Source: Anaerolineales bacterium
GTDB lineage: Bacteria; Chloroflexota; Anaerolineae; Anaerolineales; Villigracilaceae
Assembly (NCBI GenBank): GCA_016789305.1
Contig: JAEURJ010000023.1
Location: 372,001-436,000, forward strand
Direction: 5' to 3'
Length of the DNA stretch: 64,000 bases
Under the pieces are notes generated by a model, which saw only the letters and a program-made list of their open reading frames with translations, did no database searches and was not told where the DNA came from. The position numbers were made by a program, and so were the translations under genes. Positions 51,436 to 60,296 of the stretch are shown here, piece by piece. Positions within the stretch are counted from its first letter, which is position 1, and the number at the start of each line of letters is the position of its first letter.

Positions 51436-52710
51436 TTGAAAATAGCAATTATCGGCGCAGGATATGGCGGCATGGCCGCCGCATGGGACTTGAAAAAAGC
51501 GGGTCATGATGTGATCATTTTCGAATCGGCAAATTATGTGGGCGGGCTGGCAAGCGGCTTCAAGGAACCGCATTGGGATTGGTCGGTGGAAAAGTTCTAT
51601 CATCACTGGTTTCAATCGGACAGCGAAATGCTTGGGATGATCCGTGAATTGGGATTGGAAGACAAGGTCATGTTCCCGCGCCCGCTGACGGTGATGCTCT
51701 ACAAAAATAAATGGTATCCCTTTGACTCGATACTCAACGCGCTTCGTTTTCCCGGACTTGGGTTTGGACTGAACAAAATTAGATTCGGCTTTGTCGGATT
51801 GTTTCTGCGCCTCACGAATAATTGGCAGGCGCTGGAAAAAGTCACTGCCCATGAATGGATGCTGAGGTATGCCGGCAAGCAAGTCTATGAACAAATGTGG
51901 GAGCCGCTGTTGATCGGAAAATTCGCCTCTTTCTATAAAGAGGTCAACATGGCGTGGCTGTGGGCGCGTATGCATGCGCGCACCACACGTCTCGGCACAT
52001 TTGAGGGTGGATTTCAAAATTTTGCAAATTTGTTCGCTGAAAAACTCAAAGAACGCGGAGTCGAGATCAGGCTTGGGGTGAGTATCAAGTCCATTAAACG
52101 GGAGCAGGCGTCGGGTAGTTTGAGCGTGGACGGCGAAGCGTTCGACAAGGTGCTGGTCACCACGTCCCCAAATCTGATTGCAAAGTTATGTCCCGATCTC
52201 CCTGAAAATTATTTGAAGGGCCTGTTGGAATTGAAATCGATGGGCGCGGTGGTAATGACCTTGTCACTCAAGCATTCCATTTCAAAAGATGGCTATTACT
52301 GGTTCAACGTGCCAAAGGAGGAAGGCTATCCGTTTTTGGCGCTGGTGGAACACACAAACTTTGTGCCGAAGGAACATTTTGGCGGCGATCACATTGTGTA
52401 TGCCGGCGACTATTTGGAATTGGGCCACGAATATTTTTCGATGAGCGACGAACAGTTGCTGGAAAGATTTATCCCCGCGTTCCAAAAGTTCAACCCGGAA
52501 TTTTCGCGTGATTGGGTCAACAAGATCTGGGTGAACAAAACCAATTACGCCCAGCCGGTGCCTTTGGTGAATCATTCAAAAAATATCCCCGCGATCCAAA
52601 CACCGATTGATGGATTATATTTCGCTTCGATGAGCCAGGTCTACCCGTGGGACCGCGGCACGAACTTTGCCGTGGAGATTGGAAGAAAAGCTGCGCGGAT
52701 GATGAAGTAA
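51436..52710 (+). CDS. FAD-dependent amine oxidase/protoporphyrinogen oxidase-like protein
   Basis: The 424-residue product starts at a TTG eight bases after a GGAG site. The FAD-binding beta-alpha-beta motif is IAIIGAGYGGMAAAWDL, followed by the second FAD segment FESANYVGGLASGF, and the C-terminal GLYFASMSQVYPWDRGTNFA that caps the flavin. This is the amine-oxidase/HemG-like family, and similar proteins are found in glycan clusters as UDP-galactopyranose mutase-like enzymes. The substrate is not known. It follows the response regulator by 18 bases and may share its transcript. Confidence 0.8.
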   Translation: MKIAIIGAGYGGMAAAWDLKKAGHDVIIFESANYVGGLASGFKEPHWDWSVEKFYHHWFQSDSEMLGMIRELGLEDKVMFPRPLTVMLYKNKWYPFDSILNALRFPGLGFGLNKIRFGFVGLFLRLTNNWQALEKVTAHEWMLRYAGKQVYEQMWEPLLIGKFASFYKEVNMAWLWARMHARTTRLGTFEGGFQNFANLFAEKLKERGVEIRLGVSIKSIKREQASGSLSVDGEAFDKVLVTTSPNLIAKLCPDLPENYLKGLLELKSMGAVVMTLSLKHSISKDGYYWFNVPKEEGYPFLALVEHTNFVPKEHFGGDHIVYAGDYLELGHEYFSMSDEQLLERFIPAFQKFNPEFSRDWVNKIWVNKTNYAQPVPLVNHSKNIPAIQTPIDGLYFASMSQVYPWDRGTNFAVEIGRKAARMMK

Positions 52711-52716
52711 AAGTTT

Positions 52717-55521
52717 TCAACTACCCTTAAGAAATGTTTTTATATCTTTAGCCTGTTCATAGGGTTGAAGGTAAAGTCCACAAATTTTCCTTACACTAGA
52801 AAGAGAAATGTTTTTTATTTTACACCAAGCTTGTACAGCCTGATTAGCAGAATGCTCCACTTCAGAGAATTCAATATTTGCTCTAACAGTTGAAGCTTTA
52901 CAAGAAATTAAATCCAAAATCTTAAGAGGTTCATCTCTTTCAACATATTCATGTTTTAGGCTATACAGGATAGGGATGTATTTCTCTTCAAACTCGATTA
53001 AGACAAACATATAAGGTGTGGTTTCTGAGCAAGTCTTTGCACTTAAAATATAGTCGTACAATTCCTCAGCCCGAGGGCGGTTTTGTTCAAGAACAGCTGT
53101 GTGGCTTAATATAGATTCTGCCCAAAGCCCACCGATTGAATCTAAAGCATCTTCCTCTCTTGTTAGTTTCTCAACATCTATCTCTTCTTCAAGTCTTCTC
53201 TCTGTATACTCATTTTCTGAAATAACACTGGAGCCTAAAATATTTCTTGATTTTTCATGGCGATATGTTATTCGCTCAAATATCTCTTTTATATCTTCGC
53301 AAACTGCTGATTCTTCATTTGAAAAATCAACGACAGATGGCACAAGCCTATACAGATGTACTACCCGGTTAGGGTCTGTCGTCATTCTTAAGACTCGTCC
53401 CGCTCTTTGAAATAGAGCATCAGCACTTTTTGGTGGATCATAATTAACAACTGTATCAGCATCTTGCAGATTAACTCCTACGCCATCGGCATCAGTACAT
53501 ATTAATACATCATATTCTTCATCTGGAATGTAATCAGAGTCAGGATCATAAGAATATGGAGAAAATTTCTTTAGTACCTCGGAACGATTTTCTTTCAATC
53601 CCTGACCATTCTCAGTAAAATCAACTGTGCATCCGATTTTAAGTTCTTCTTTAAAATACTCCTCCAAATTTGTCAACAGATATCTTGCAGTTATATATCT
53701 ATTGACAAACACAATAACTTTGCCTCTCCCCTTCACACAATGCTCCCGAATTATTCCTATTAGCTTAAGACTTTTACTATCTCGCATCGCATCAAAGCTA
53801 GCGAGATTTCCTGCTATTGGGTTTAATAAATACTCTCGTTCCTTTTTCCCTAAATACATTAAAGTTTTGTTTTCCTGCGAGACCTCCTCATCATCTTCTC
53901 CAAATGCTGAAAGGTTTTTATCTATAGTTTCCAACATAGCAAAGGGCGAACTAAGCCAGCTTTCAATCGCCACCTTGCGGCTCGTGTCAGTAACTCCTTC
54001 TAATGTTTTCTGAGTGTCATCGTCATATCGGAAACTTGGGGTTTTATTAGCCTGGTCAAAATACCGATTGTCAAAAGCATTTTTTAAATCCGACATAAAA
54101 AACAAATCATAACGTACAGAGTAGAGTTTTATAATTTCGGGCAAATATCGAATTTCATTAGACATCTGTATAAATGTTCTGCCATTTTTATCTACATCTC
54201 CCCGATCTCTAGCCATCTTTAAGACATGAGGTAAACCTAATATTGTCACCACTGGCAATTTAGTAAATCCATCCGAATCCTTAACTTCCCAAGGAATTAA
54301 TTTGTCAGATGAATCTTTATTTCGATGTGGTAATAAATACAATAAGCTATTTAAGTTTTGATAATTAGTACCATATACCGTTGCAGTCAGGAGAAAGATT
54401 TTAGCATCTGCCTTAACTGCAGGAATTAAGCGTTTATATACTGAACTCTCTTGTCCCTTAACCATCTTCAAAAGCAATTGATTTCTAAAAAAATGCGCCT
54501 CATCAATTATGACAAGAGTCTCACTATCACAAGCCACCAGAGCTTTTTCAAGTTGAGCTACCTGTGATTTAGGATTTTTGGAAGATTTTTTAAAAAGTAT
54601 ACTTGTATTGAAATATTTTACAGGAATATCAAAATCGTCAAAATCTTTTTCCCAATTATCCATAACTCCTTTTGGGGCTATTAGAATCACACGTTTTACT
54701 TTATGTGAGAGCAATAAGTATCGAGCAATTTCTACTCCGATAGTTGTCTTCCCTAACCCTGTAGCAGCAACAATTAATCCTCCACCGAATTTATCTGCTT
54801 GATTAATGGCATTTATGATAACGCCCTTTTGATAATATGTAGGTATCTTCGCACGAGGTTTTCTCTTTAAATCTGGTAAATTATTTAGAAGAAGTAATGT
54901 TTTCAAGTAAACATCAAAAGGTGAGGCCAAATCAGTCAGTGCTTTTAGTCTTTCTACAAGTTCAGCCAATACATCTCGAGCTTCCTGTGCTGCAATGTCA
55001 TACCATTCAGAAAACAGATCGATTTGTCCTAAATCTTTACTTACGCTAGCTTGTTCAGCCGATTCTTTCAAGCCTAACCCTGTATAATTTGCCGAGCCAT
55101 GCCAAATATATTTGTTGTCACATATATAAAATTTACAATGAAATCTCAGCTGCATTTCCCGCGCATCTTTAATAATAAATTGCTTGTCGTCTATTCGTTG
55201 CAGCAAATCAAGGATTGCATCATGTAAATCCTCATCACAATCTCCAAAATCATCAACAATCTCTTTTATTAGTGCATCCTTGGCGTGAATACCTTCTTCT
55301 CGCCCAACCAGAATTTGAAGTTTGGTTTTGGGCAATATAAACTCTTTACCAATCTTATATCCTTTTAAGGTGAAGTAGGCACTAGCAATACGTATAGTAT
55401 TCTGGGCATGAGGAAAATATGCCTTAATAAATTCAAGCCCTACTCCTGACCCAACTCCCGAAAGTGGGTGACCATTAGAGTCGCGTTGCAACTTTAGTTC
55501 CAACTTCGATTTACTTGCCAT
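52717..55521 (-). CDS. PLD-nuclease and SNF2-type helicase fusion, candidate defence protein
   Basis: The start at 55521 has an AAGGAG site 10 bases upstream, giving 934 residues. The N-terminal domain (about 10-210) is a phospholipase-D-type nuclease with one HKD half-site: HCKFYICD near 128 and HGSANYTGLG near 138. The helicase follows with the Walker A loop AATGLGKTT near 250, VIIDEAHFFRN near 335, LLTATVYGTN, and a C-terminal lobe with VIVFVNR and LFQRAGRVLRM near 705. Base composition is clearly more AT-rich than all neighbours, and the gene stands alone between genes on the opposite strand. Such fusions occur in phage-defence islands. A role in degrading foreign DNA is likely but unproven. 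Confidence 0.85.
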   Translation of the reverse strand: MASKSKLELKLQRDSNGHPLSGVGSGVGLEFIKAYFPHAQNTIRIASAYFTLKGYKIGKEFILPKTKLQILVGREEGIHAKDALIKEIVDDFGDCDEDLHDAILDLLQRIDDKQFIIKDAREMQLRFHCKFYICDNKYIWHGSANYTGLGLKESAEQASVSKDLGQIDLFSEWYDIAAQEARDVLAELVERLKALTDLASPFDVYLKTLLLLNNLPDLKRKPRAKIPTYYQKGVIINAINQADKFGGGLIVAATGLGKTTIGVEIARYLLLSHKVKRVILIAPKGVMDNWEKDFDDFDIPVKYFNTSILFKKSSKNPKSQVAQLEKALVACDSETLVIIDEAHFFRNQLLLKMVKGQESSVYKRLIPAVKADAKIFLLTATVYGTNYQNLNSLLYLLPHRNKDSSDKLIPWEVKDSDGFTKLPVVTILGLPHVLKMARDRGDVDKNGRTFIQMSNEIRYLPEIIKLYSVRYDLFFMSDLKNAFDNRYFDQANKTPSFRYDDDTQKTLEGVTDTSRKVAIESWLSSPFAMLETIDKNLSAFGEDDEEVSQENKTLMYLGKKEREYLLNPIAGNLASFDAMRDSKSLKLIGIIREHCVKGRGKVIVFVNRYITARYLLTNLEEYFKEELKIGCTVDFTENGQGLKENRSEVLKKFSPYSYDPDSDYIPDEEYDVLICTDADGVGVNLQDADTVVNYDPPKSADALFQRAGRVLRMTTDPNRVVHLYRLVPSVVDFSNEESAVCEDIKEIFERITYRHEKSRNILGSSVISENEYTERRLEEEIDVEKLTREEDALDSIGGLWAESILSHTAVLEQNRPRAEELYDYILSAKTCSETTPYMFVLIEFEEKYIPILYSLKHEYVERDEPLKILDLISCKASTVRANIEFSEVEHSANQAVQAWCKIKNISLSSVRKICGLYLQPYEQAKDIKTFLKGS

Positions 55522-55597
55522 ATCAAATATACTCCTTTGTCTTCCACCCAAACAACCAGCAACGCAATTCTACAACATAAATTTCCCTAGTATCGGA

Positions 55598-55603
55598 TAA
55601 AAT
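55598..55603 (+). promoter_or_regulatory. -10 box of the phosphodiesterase gene
   Basis: CGGATAAAATCGG has the form of the other -10 boxes in the window and would give a leader of about 28 bases with the AAGGA site. Confidence 0.4.
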
Positions 55604-55637
55604 CGGCTCTGTTCCCATACTAATTCAAGGATGTAAT

Positions 55638-56825
55638 TTGAATGAAACTTTCATAAAGCCTCGATATGACTCAGGTGGGTTTGCCGGAACCCCAACACGA
55701 ATCAAGGAAGCATTTGCCTCAAAAAAATATGATGCGGTTGTTTTGTTTTTTATCGATGCCTTCGGCTGGCGGTTCTACGAACGCTTTCAGGATGCGCCAT
55801 TCATCAAGCGCATGGAAAAGAACGGCAGGATCGAGAAGCTCACTTCTCAATTCCCGTCCACGACCGCGGCGCATGTGACGACCATGCACACGGGGCTGCC
55901 TGTCGGTCAAAGCGGCGTGCATGAGTGGTATTACTACGAGCCGCATGTGGATCGGGTGATTTCACCGCTGTTATTTTCCTTTGCCGGCACAAAGGAACGG
56001 GACACCTTGAGTATCACAAAGGTCAACCCAGAGTCATTGTATCCAACTGGAGTGTTGTATCCCGAATTAAAAAAGATGGGTGTGGAATCTTTCAACTTTG
56101 GCCTGCGCGATTTCACCCCGTCCACTTATTCGAAAATCGTGATGAAGGGTTCTGAAATGCGTTCGTACAAAACGCTTTCGGAAGCCCTGGTAAATGTGGG
56201 TCTGCTGCTCGAAAAACGAACGAAGCCCGCTTACATTCAATTGTATTTTGACAGGATCGATGCCATCGCCCACGAATATGGCCCCGCCTCCGTGCAAACC
56301 GAAGCGGAGATCGAAACCTTCCTGATGATGATGGAAACTCATTTCGAGCGAATGTTTGATGGAAAAAAGAAAATCCTTTTTCTGATGACCGCCGACCACG
56401 GCATGTGCGAAGTGGACCCGCGGACCACGATCTACTTAAACAGGGATCCAAATTTCTCCGGCGTGGAGCGCTTCATTAAACCAAACCGAAAAGGGGAACT
56501 GCTTGTACCGGCCGGCTCTCCCCGCGACATGTTCCTCTACATCAAAGACAATATGCTGGACGAGGCACAGGCCTTTCTTTCCACAAGATTGGCGGGTAAA
56601 GCCGACGTGGTCAAAACGGAGACCCTGATGAAAGAAGGATACTTCGGCCCGGAGGTATCCACTCGTTTCAAGGAGAGAGTTGCCAATCTGGTAGTGCTTC
56701 CTTATCGCTATGAATCGGTCTGGTGGTATGACAAGGACAAATATGTGCAGCGATATTACGGCCATCACGGCGGCTTGACCCCGCAGGAGATGGAAACCAT
56801 TTTGTATTCATGCGAAATTTTGTAG
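55638..56825 (+). CDS. Type I phosphodiesterase/nucleotide pyrophosphatase-like alkaline-phosphatase-family protein
   Basis: The 395-residue product begins at a TTG with AAGGA at 55627-55631. It has the metal-binding and nucleophile motifs of the family: FFIDAFGWRFYERF near residue 37, FPSTTAAHVTTMHTGLP with the nucleophilic Thr near 75, the DAIAHEYGP segment near 211, FLMTADHGMCEVD near 256 and YYGHHGGLTP near 377. These enzymes use two zinc ions to cleave phosphodiester or pyrophosphate bonds; the substrate is open. No signal peptide is present. The stop codon overlaps a terminator stem. Confidence 0.85.
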   Translation: MNETFIKPRYDSGGFAGTPTRIKEAFASKKYDAVVLFFIDAFGWRFYERFQDAPFIKRMEKNGRIEKLTSQFPSTTAAHVTTMHTGLPVGQSGVHEWYYYEPHVDRVISPLLFSFAGTKERDTLSITKVNPESLYPTGVLYPELKKMGVESFNFGLRDFTPSTYSKIVMKGSEMRSYKTLSEALVNVGLLLEKRTKPAYIQLYFDRIDAIAHEYGPASVQTEAEIETFLMMMETHFERMFDGKKKILFLMTADHGMCEVDPRTTIYLNRDPNFSGVERFIKPNRKGELLVPAGSPRDMFLYIKDNMLDEAQAFLSTRLAGKADVVKTETLMKEGYFGPEVSTRFKERVANLVVLPYRYESVWWYDKDKYVQRYYGHHGGLTPQEMETILYSCEIL

Positions 56826-56860
56826 ACAAAAGACGACTCAGGTTGAGTCGTCTTTTGTCT
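56824..56860. terminator. Bidirectional terminator
   Basis: AGACAAAAGACGACTC pairs with GAGTCGTCTTTTGTCT over 16 bp around AGGTT. It lies between the convergent phosphodiesterase and NBR1-Ig genes. Confidence 0.85.
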
Positions 56861-56863
56861 ATT

Positions 56864-57811
56864 TTATTCGATGCGTCCGTGCGGGTATGGACTCCAATTG
56901 CAAAGGTTGATCATTTTTGTGGTTTGTCCACCGTACACTTGAACGGGGATCATTAAATTGGTGTTCGGGTCAGCGTAGGCGCCTTCGAGATTGTATCCGG
57001 GCGCCCAGGCATGGACGTAATACGAGCCGTTGGGAAGTAACACGCTATATGTGTTCTGCGCTTCCGCGATGGCAAATTGGATCGTTTCATTCGTTCCAAT
57101 TCTGTCAAAGTACAGGGTCATCGGCGGATTGAACTCGCTTGGATAACACAGGCTGCCGGTCACTGTGCCATGCGGCAGGTCTTTTTCCTTGACGTTGATG
57201 TCGATATAGAATGCGATGTTGGCCTTGTCACCGGTGCCGAAGAGTGCGCCGGATGGATTGCGCAGCATCCAATAGCTTGTATAACTTCCGGCACTGGTCG
57301 GGGCTGTGAGCGTGATGGAAATGTCCACGGTTTGGCCGGGTGCCACATAGTTCGATAAACGAGCAGAGGTTGTCCCGCCCATTTGATCGCCATTGTTGAA
57401 AACCAGCATGTAATCCGGGGTCCAGGTGCAGGTGCCGCGATTCTTTAATCTCCACGTTTTTGTGAAGGTCTCGCCGGGGTTGAGTGTGGTGCCATCGGGG
57501 ATGCTGATATCTTTGACGAAGGTCACCCAGTCACAATACGTGGTGGCAGTGGACAATGCCGTGGATGTGGGAGCAGGCGTATTGGTAATTTGAACAATAA
57601 TCGGCGTGGAAGGAAGCGGGGTTTGAGTCGGCGCGTTCAACGTCATCGCCAGCATGGTTTGCGTCACCATGGCTTGAACCGTCGCCTGCGGGTCTTCCGC
57701 TGACTTTGATCCGATGACTTGTGCCGCGACAAGCGTGATCGGGAAAAGTGCCATCATGCCGAGGAATAAAATTCCAAAAACAATAAGGATGGTGTTGGTC
57801 GATAGTTTCAT
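56864..57811 (-). CDS. NBR1-type Ig-like domain membrane protein
   Basis: The 315-residue product has an N-terminal membrane segment (residues 7-32), a Thr/Pro-rich linker (about 60-90) and an NBR1-Ig-like domain at about 92-205, with VKDISIPDGTTLNPGETFTK, TWRLKNRGTCTW and YWMLRNPSGALFG. A second beta-domain of the carbohydrate-binding or CarboxypepD-regulatory kind occupies residues 215-310. Proteins with this domain set are common in Chloroflexota as surface proteins; their partners are unknown. An AAGAGGT site precedes the ATG. Confidence 0.82.
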   Translation of the reverse strand: MKLSTNTILIVFGILFLGMMALFPITLVAAQVIGSKSAEDPQATVQAMVTQTMLAMTLNAPTQTPLPSTPIIVQITNTPAPTSTALSTATTYCDWVTFVKDISIPDGTTLNPGETFTKTWRLKNRGTCTWTPDYMLVFNNGDQMGGTTSARLSNYVAPGQTVDISITLTAPTSAGSYTSYWMLRNPSGALFGTGDKANIAFYIDINVKEKDLPHGTVTGSLCYPSEFNPPMTLYFDRIGTNETIQFAIAEAQNTYSVLLPNGSYYVHAWAPGYNLEGAYADPNTNLMIPVQVYGGQTTKMINLCNWSPYPHGRIE

Positions 57812-57899
57812 GAGTACCTCTTAAGTTCCTTTGCCTCCCTCAAACGAGCATCGCATTAAAAAAGTTCCCAGCCTTCGGCGAATTTCCTAAAAAATCGGA

Positions 57900-57905
57900 T
57901 AAAAT
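57900..57905 (+). promoter_or_regulatory. -10 box giving a nearly leaderless DinB transcript
   Basis: TAAAAT lies 9 bases before the ATG at 57915; predicted transcription starts about 3 bases ahead of the ATG, and no ribosome site is present. Confidence 0.5.
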
Positions 57906-57914
57906 CAATCCATT

Positions 57915-58472
57915 ATGATCAACTCTGACATTCTCACCCCCTTGCTTCTCTCTGCATTCAACAAAGAGATCACCTGGCTGGAGGCATCCACTCGTTTTCC
58001 TTTGGAAGAGTTCATCGACACGTTCTATCGCACCCGGGAGCGGACGCGTGCCAGCCTGGAAGATCTCACGAATGAACAGGTGGCCTTTACATCGCCGGTT
58101 CATCCATTCTGGTCGATCAGCGAATCAGTGACGCATCTGATCTTCACCCAGGGTTTTTATCACAACAAATTACTGGATATTTCCACCAGCCAGCTTGCCC
58201 ACGCTGTGGAAGCGCCGCGCGGTTTTGGCGAAGGCGCAAAGACGAATGTTCCGGTCAGCGATCTGACAGCCAGCTTGGCCGCTGCCACAAGCAGAATTCG
58301 TGTGGTGATTGAAGGCACCCGCCGCGACCATAACCCGGAGAAGACCGAGTTCAACTCTGCATTTGGACAATGCACCTACAACACCTGGATGCTGCTTTTG
58401 CTGGGTCATGAGGTGGATCATCTACGGCAGATCGCAGCCGTTCGTGGGCTGGCTCGCAATGAGTCAAAATAA
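57915..58472 (+). CDS. DinB-family metal-binding protein
   Basis: The 185-residue product has the DinB four-helix pattern: SISESVTHLIFTQGFYHNKL with the first metal His near residue 75, and LLLLGHEVDHLRQIA with a His-x3-His pair near 160, near the C-terminus. The metal is usually nickel, zinc or iron. The family includes thiol-dependent transferases and proteins of unknown action. It is unrelated in sequence to the MDMPI-like protein at 4485 beyond the fold. The gene stands alone between opposite genes and ends at a strong terminator. Confidence 0.78.
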   Translation: MINSDILTPLLLSAFNKEITWLEASTRFPLEEFIDTFYRTRERTRASLEDLTNEQVAFTSPVHPFWSISESVTHLIFTQGFYHNKLLDISTSQLAHAVEAPRGFGEGAKTNVPVSDLTASLAAATSRIRVVIEGTRRDHNPEKTEFNSAFGQCTYNTWMLLLLGHEVDHLRQIAAVRGLARNESK

Positions 58473-58510
58473 ATAAAAACGCAGGCGAATGCCTGCGTTT
58501 TTATTTATTT
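58467..58510. terminator. Long bidirectional terminator
   Basis: AAATAAATAAAAACGCAGGC pairs perfectly with GCCTGCGTTTTTATTTATTT over 20 bp around GAAT. It covers the ends of the convergent genes on both strands. Confidence 0.88.
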
Positions 58511-58873
58511 ATCATCCAGCACCCAATCTCTTGCCTCTTCAAGACTCGAGAATTGCCTAAAGTTATAGCCGCGATTCTTAAACACGGTTTCCATAAATTG
58601 CGTGTTCTCATTGAGAGTTTTGAAGACCATGGCGATCTTCCACTTGCGTGAGATGCCGATTTGCTCGTTAATGCTGGGACGCTGATAATATTCTGCTATG
58701 GCAAGGTCAAACTCCGTCGCACGATGATCCACGATCTGTCTTGTACTCTGATGCTCTGACATTGCCGCAACCGCATCGGCAACCATTTTATTGGCTTCAT
58801 TTGCGGTCAGCCGTCCGCACGTTTTTATGTATAAAGTCTTTATTTCTTCCCAATATTCAATTGTCCATTCCAT
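58505..58873 (-). CDS. Small STAS/SpoIIAA-like protein
   Basis: The start at 58873 (MEWTIEYWEEIKTLYIKTCG) gives 122 residues; the longer frame with GTATTTTATT is in the promoter region. The alternating strand-helix pattern, ending EEARDWVL, resembles SpoIIAA/STAS-like domains of 120 residues with unknown function, which bind nucleotides or proteins. The putative ribosome site is GGTGAT. It is transcribed towards the DinB terminator. The family match is by pattern only. Confidence 0.6.
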   Translation of the reverse strand: MEWTIEYWEEIKTLYIKTCGRLTANEANKMVADAVAAMSEHQSTRQIVDHRATEFDLAIAEYYQRPSINEQIGISRKWKIAMVFKTLNENTQFMETVFKNRGYNFRQFSSLEEARDWVLDDK

Positions 58874-58940
58874 ATTAATATCACCAATAAAATACAAGCC
58901 GGGATTGGCCTACTGCGGCCTGTCTCTGTTTGCATTAAGG

Positions 58941-59279
58941 CTACGACTTATCTGCCCAGAGGAAGCCCAACAAAAACAACTCCGCCACCTTTGCATAATA
59001 TCCAATGGCGCTGGAAGTTCCTGCGACAAAGGTCTTGTCGCCCATGACGACCCATAGAATAATGGTCAAGATGGTGTACCCAACCAAGACCCACCAGACC
59101 ATTTTATGTCTTTGTTGAAAAAGGGGCATTGGCAGAAAGTAGGCTCCAAGCAGCCCTAAATATCCCAAACCATTCAACACGATCGGGTCGGGACCCATCT
59201 TCGAGAACAGCTCCAGGTGAAGGATGGCGGTTGCCAACCCGGCGACAAGAATTCCGATCTGTTTGCCTGTTAATTTCAT
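58941..59279 (-). CDS. Four-helix small membrane protein
   Basis: The 112-residue product has four hydrophobic segments (about 7-23, 34-50, 59-78, 88-106) and starts at an ATG with AGGAGA upstream. It has a charged start (KLTGKQ) and a short C-terminal tail. I do not recognise the family. It and the STAS-like gene are on the same strand and 67 bases apart; they may be cotranscribed. Confidence 0.65.
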   Translation of the reverse strand: MKLTGKQIGILVAGLATAILHLELFSKMGPDPIVLNGLGYLGLLGAYFLPMPLFQQRHKMVWWVLVGYTILTIILWVVMGDKTFVAGTSSAIGYYAKVAELFLLGFLWADKS

Positions 59280-59398
59280 CTCTCTCTCCTTTGGGTGAAT
59301 ATTCTAAGTAAAGACTGGCGAACACATCAAGATTATACGTCTCTTGCAACTCAAATACAAAATTCATTACAAGGGTTTCATTCATTTCGAAGTGAGAG

Positions 59399-59404
59399 TA
59401 AAAT
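59399..59404 (+). promoter_or_regulatory. -10 box of ssb
   Basis: GAGTAAAATGG provides a TAAAAT box. The leader of about 58 bases contains the AAGGAG site at 59453-59458 for the ATG at 59469. Confidence 0.4.
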
Positions 59405-59468
59405 GGACTTCGTCATATTCACCCACCGAAGTTCGGCGGGTACCTCAACTACAAGGAGAATTCCCCCC

Positions 59469-59900
59469 ATGTATCACACCATTATCATAGTCGGTAACGT
59501 AGGCAAGGACCCTGAAATGCGCTACACCCCGTCAGGTCAGGCCGTGACCTCGTTTTCCGTGGCCACCAACCGACAATATACCGCCGGCAACGGTGAGCAG
59601 GTCAAAGAGACCATCTGGTTCCGCGTTTCCACATGGGGCAAAACAGCGGAAGTTTGCAATCAATACGTCAAGAAAGGTTCGAAGGTATTGATCGAAGGAC
59701 GCCTCACCCCGGATAAGAACACCGGCGGTCCGCGCATCTGGACCAAGCAGGACGGCTCCTCCGGCTCTTCGTTTGAAGTCACAGCCTCAACCGTGCGCTT
59801 CCTCTCTTCACGCGGCGAAGGCGATGGCAGCGGACCGATGGCTGGCGGCGGTGGTATGGAAATGGCCGAGCTTCCTCCCGAAGACGACATTCCATTTTAA
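59469..59900 (+). CDS. ssb: Single-stranded DNA-binding protein
   Basis: The ATG at 59469 follows AAGGAG by 10 bases; an upstream ATG is in the leader. The 143-residue product has the OB fold with YHTIIIVGNVGKDPEMRYTPSG, TSFSVATNRQYT and VSTWGKTAEVCNQYVKKGSKV, then a short Gly-rich linker and the acidic tip PPEDDIPF that recruits repair proteins. It covers single-stranded DNA in replication. The following genes (DUF3467, translin) lie downstream in the same direction with no strong terminator between, suggesting one operon. Confidence 0.94.
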   Translation: MYHTIIIVGNVGKDPEMRYTPSGQAVTSFSVATNRQYTAGNGEQVKETIWFRVSTWGKTAEVCNQYVKKGSKVLIEGRLTPDKNTGGPRIWTKQDGSSGSSFEVTASTVRFLSSRGEGDGSGPMAGGGGMEMAELPPEDDIPF

Positions 59901-59936
59901 TTAATTTCATTTAATCCAAATTCAATGACTGATTAA

Positions 59937-60293
59937 ATGATAAAGCATAATCCCATGACCACACCTTCCGTTCCTCAAAAACCACAACCTGGCCCAACGC
60001 TCGAACTTCCCGCGGACCTGGATATCGTCTACGCCAACCTCGCGCGCATTGCGCATTCGCCGTCTGATATCGTGATCGACTTCGCTCACATTCTTCCCGG
60101 CGAAGCCACAGCAAAGATCCGCTCGCGCATCGTGATGACCCCGCTTAGTGCAAAATTATTGGTACGGGCACTCACTGAAAATATCGCGCGATACGAAGCT
60201 GCGTTTGGCGTCATCAACGTACCGGTCAACAGCACGCTGGCTGAAAATTTATTTAAACCGTACCAACCGCCAAACGAACCTCCGAAAGAATGA
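59937..60293 (+). CDS. DUF3467-family protein
   Basis: The 118-residue frame can start at the ATG at 59937 or at 59955 (MTTPSVPQ); neither has a ribosome site. The DUF3467 core is clear from about residue 24: DIVYANLARIAHSPSDIVIDF, followed by ILPGEATAKIRSRIVMTP and AKLLVRALTENIARYEAAFG. The family of about 100 residues is widespread in bacteria and archaea and has no agreed function. Its stop is 3 bases before the translin gene start, an almost certain cotranscription. Confidence 0.8.
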   Translation: MIKHNPMTTPSVPQKPQPGPTLELPADLDIVYANLARIAHSPSDIVIDFAHILPGEATAKIRSRIVMTPLSAKLLVRALTENIARYEAAFGVINVPVNSTLAENLFKPYQPPNEPPKE

Positions 60294-60296
60294 TCC

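Noticed and set aside
52711..55637. Direct repeats or att sites flanking the helicase gene
   Set aside because: The two sides were compared by eye and no convincing duplicated sequence was found, so transfer is inferred only from base composition and gene arrangement.
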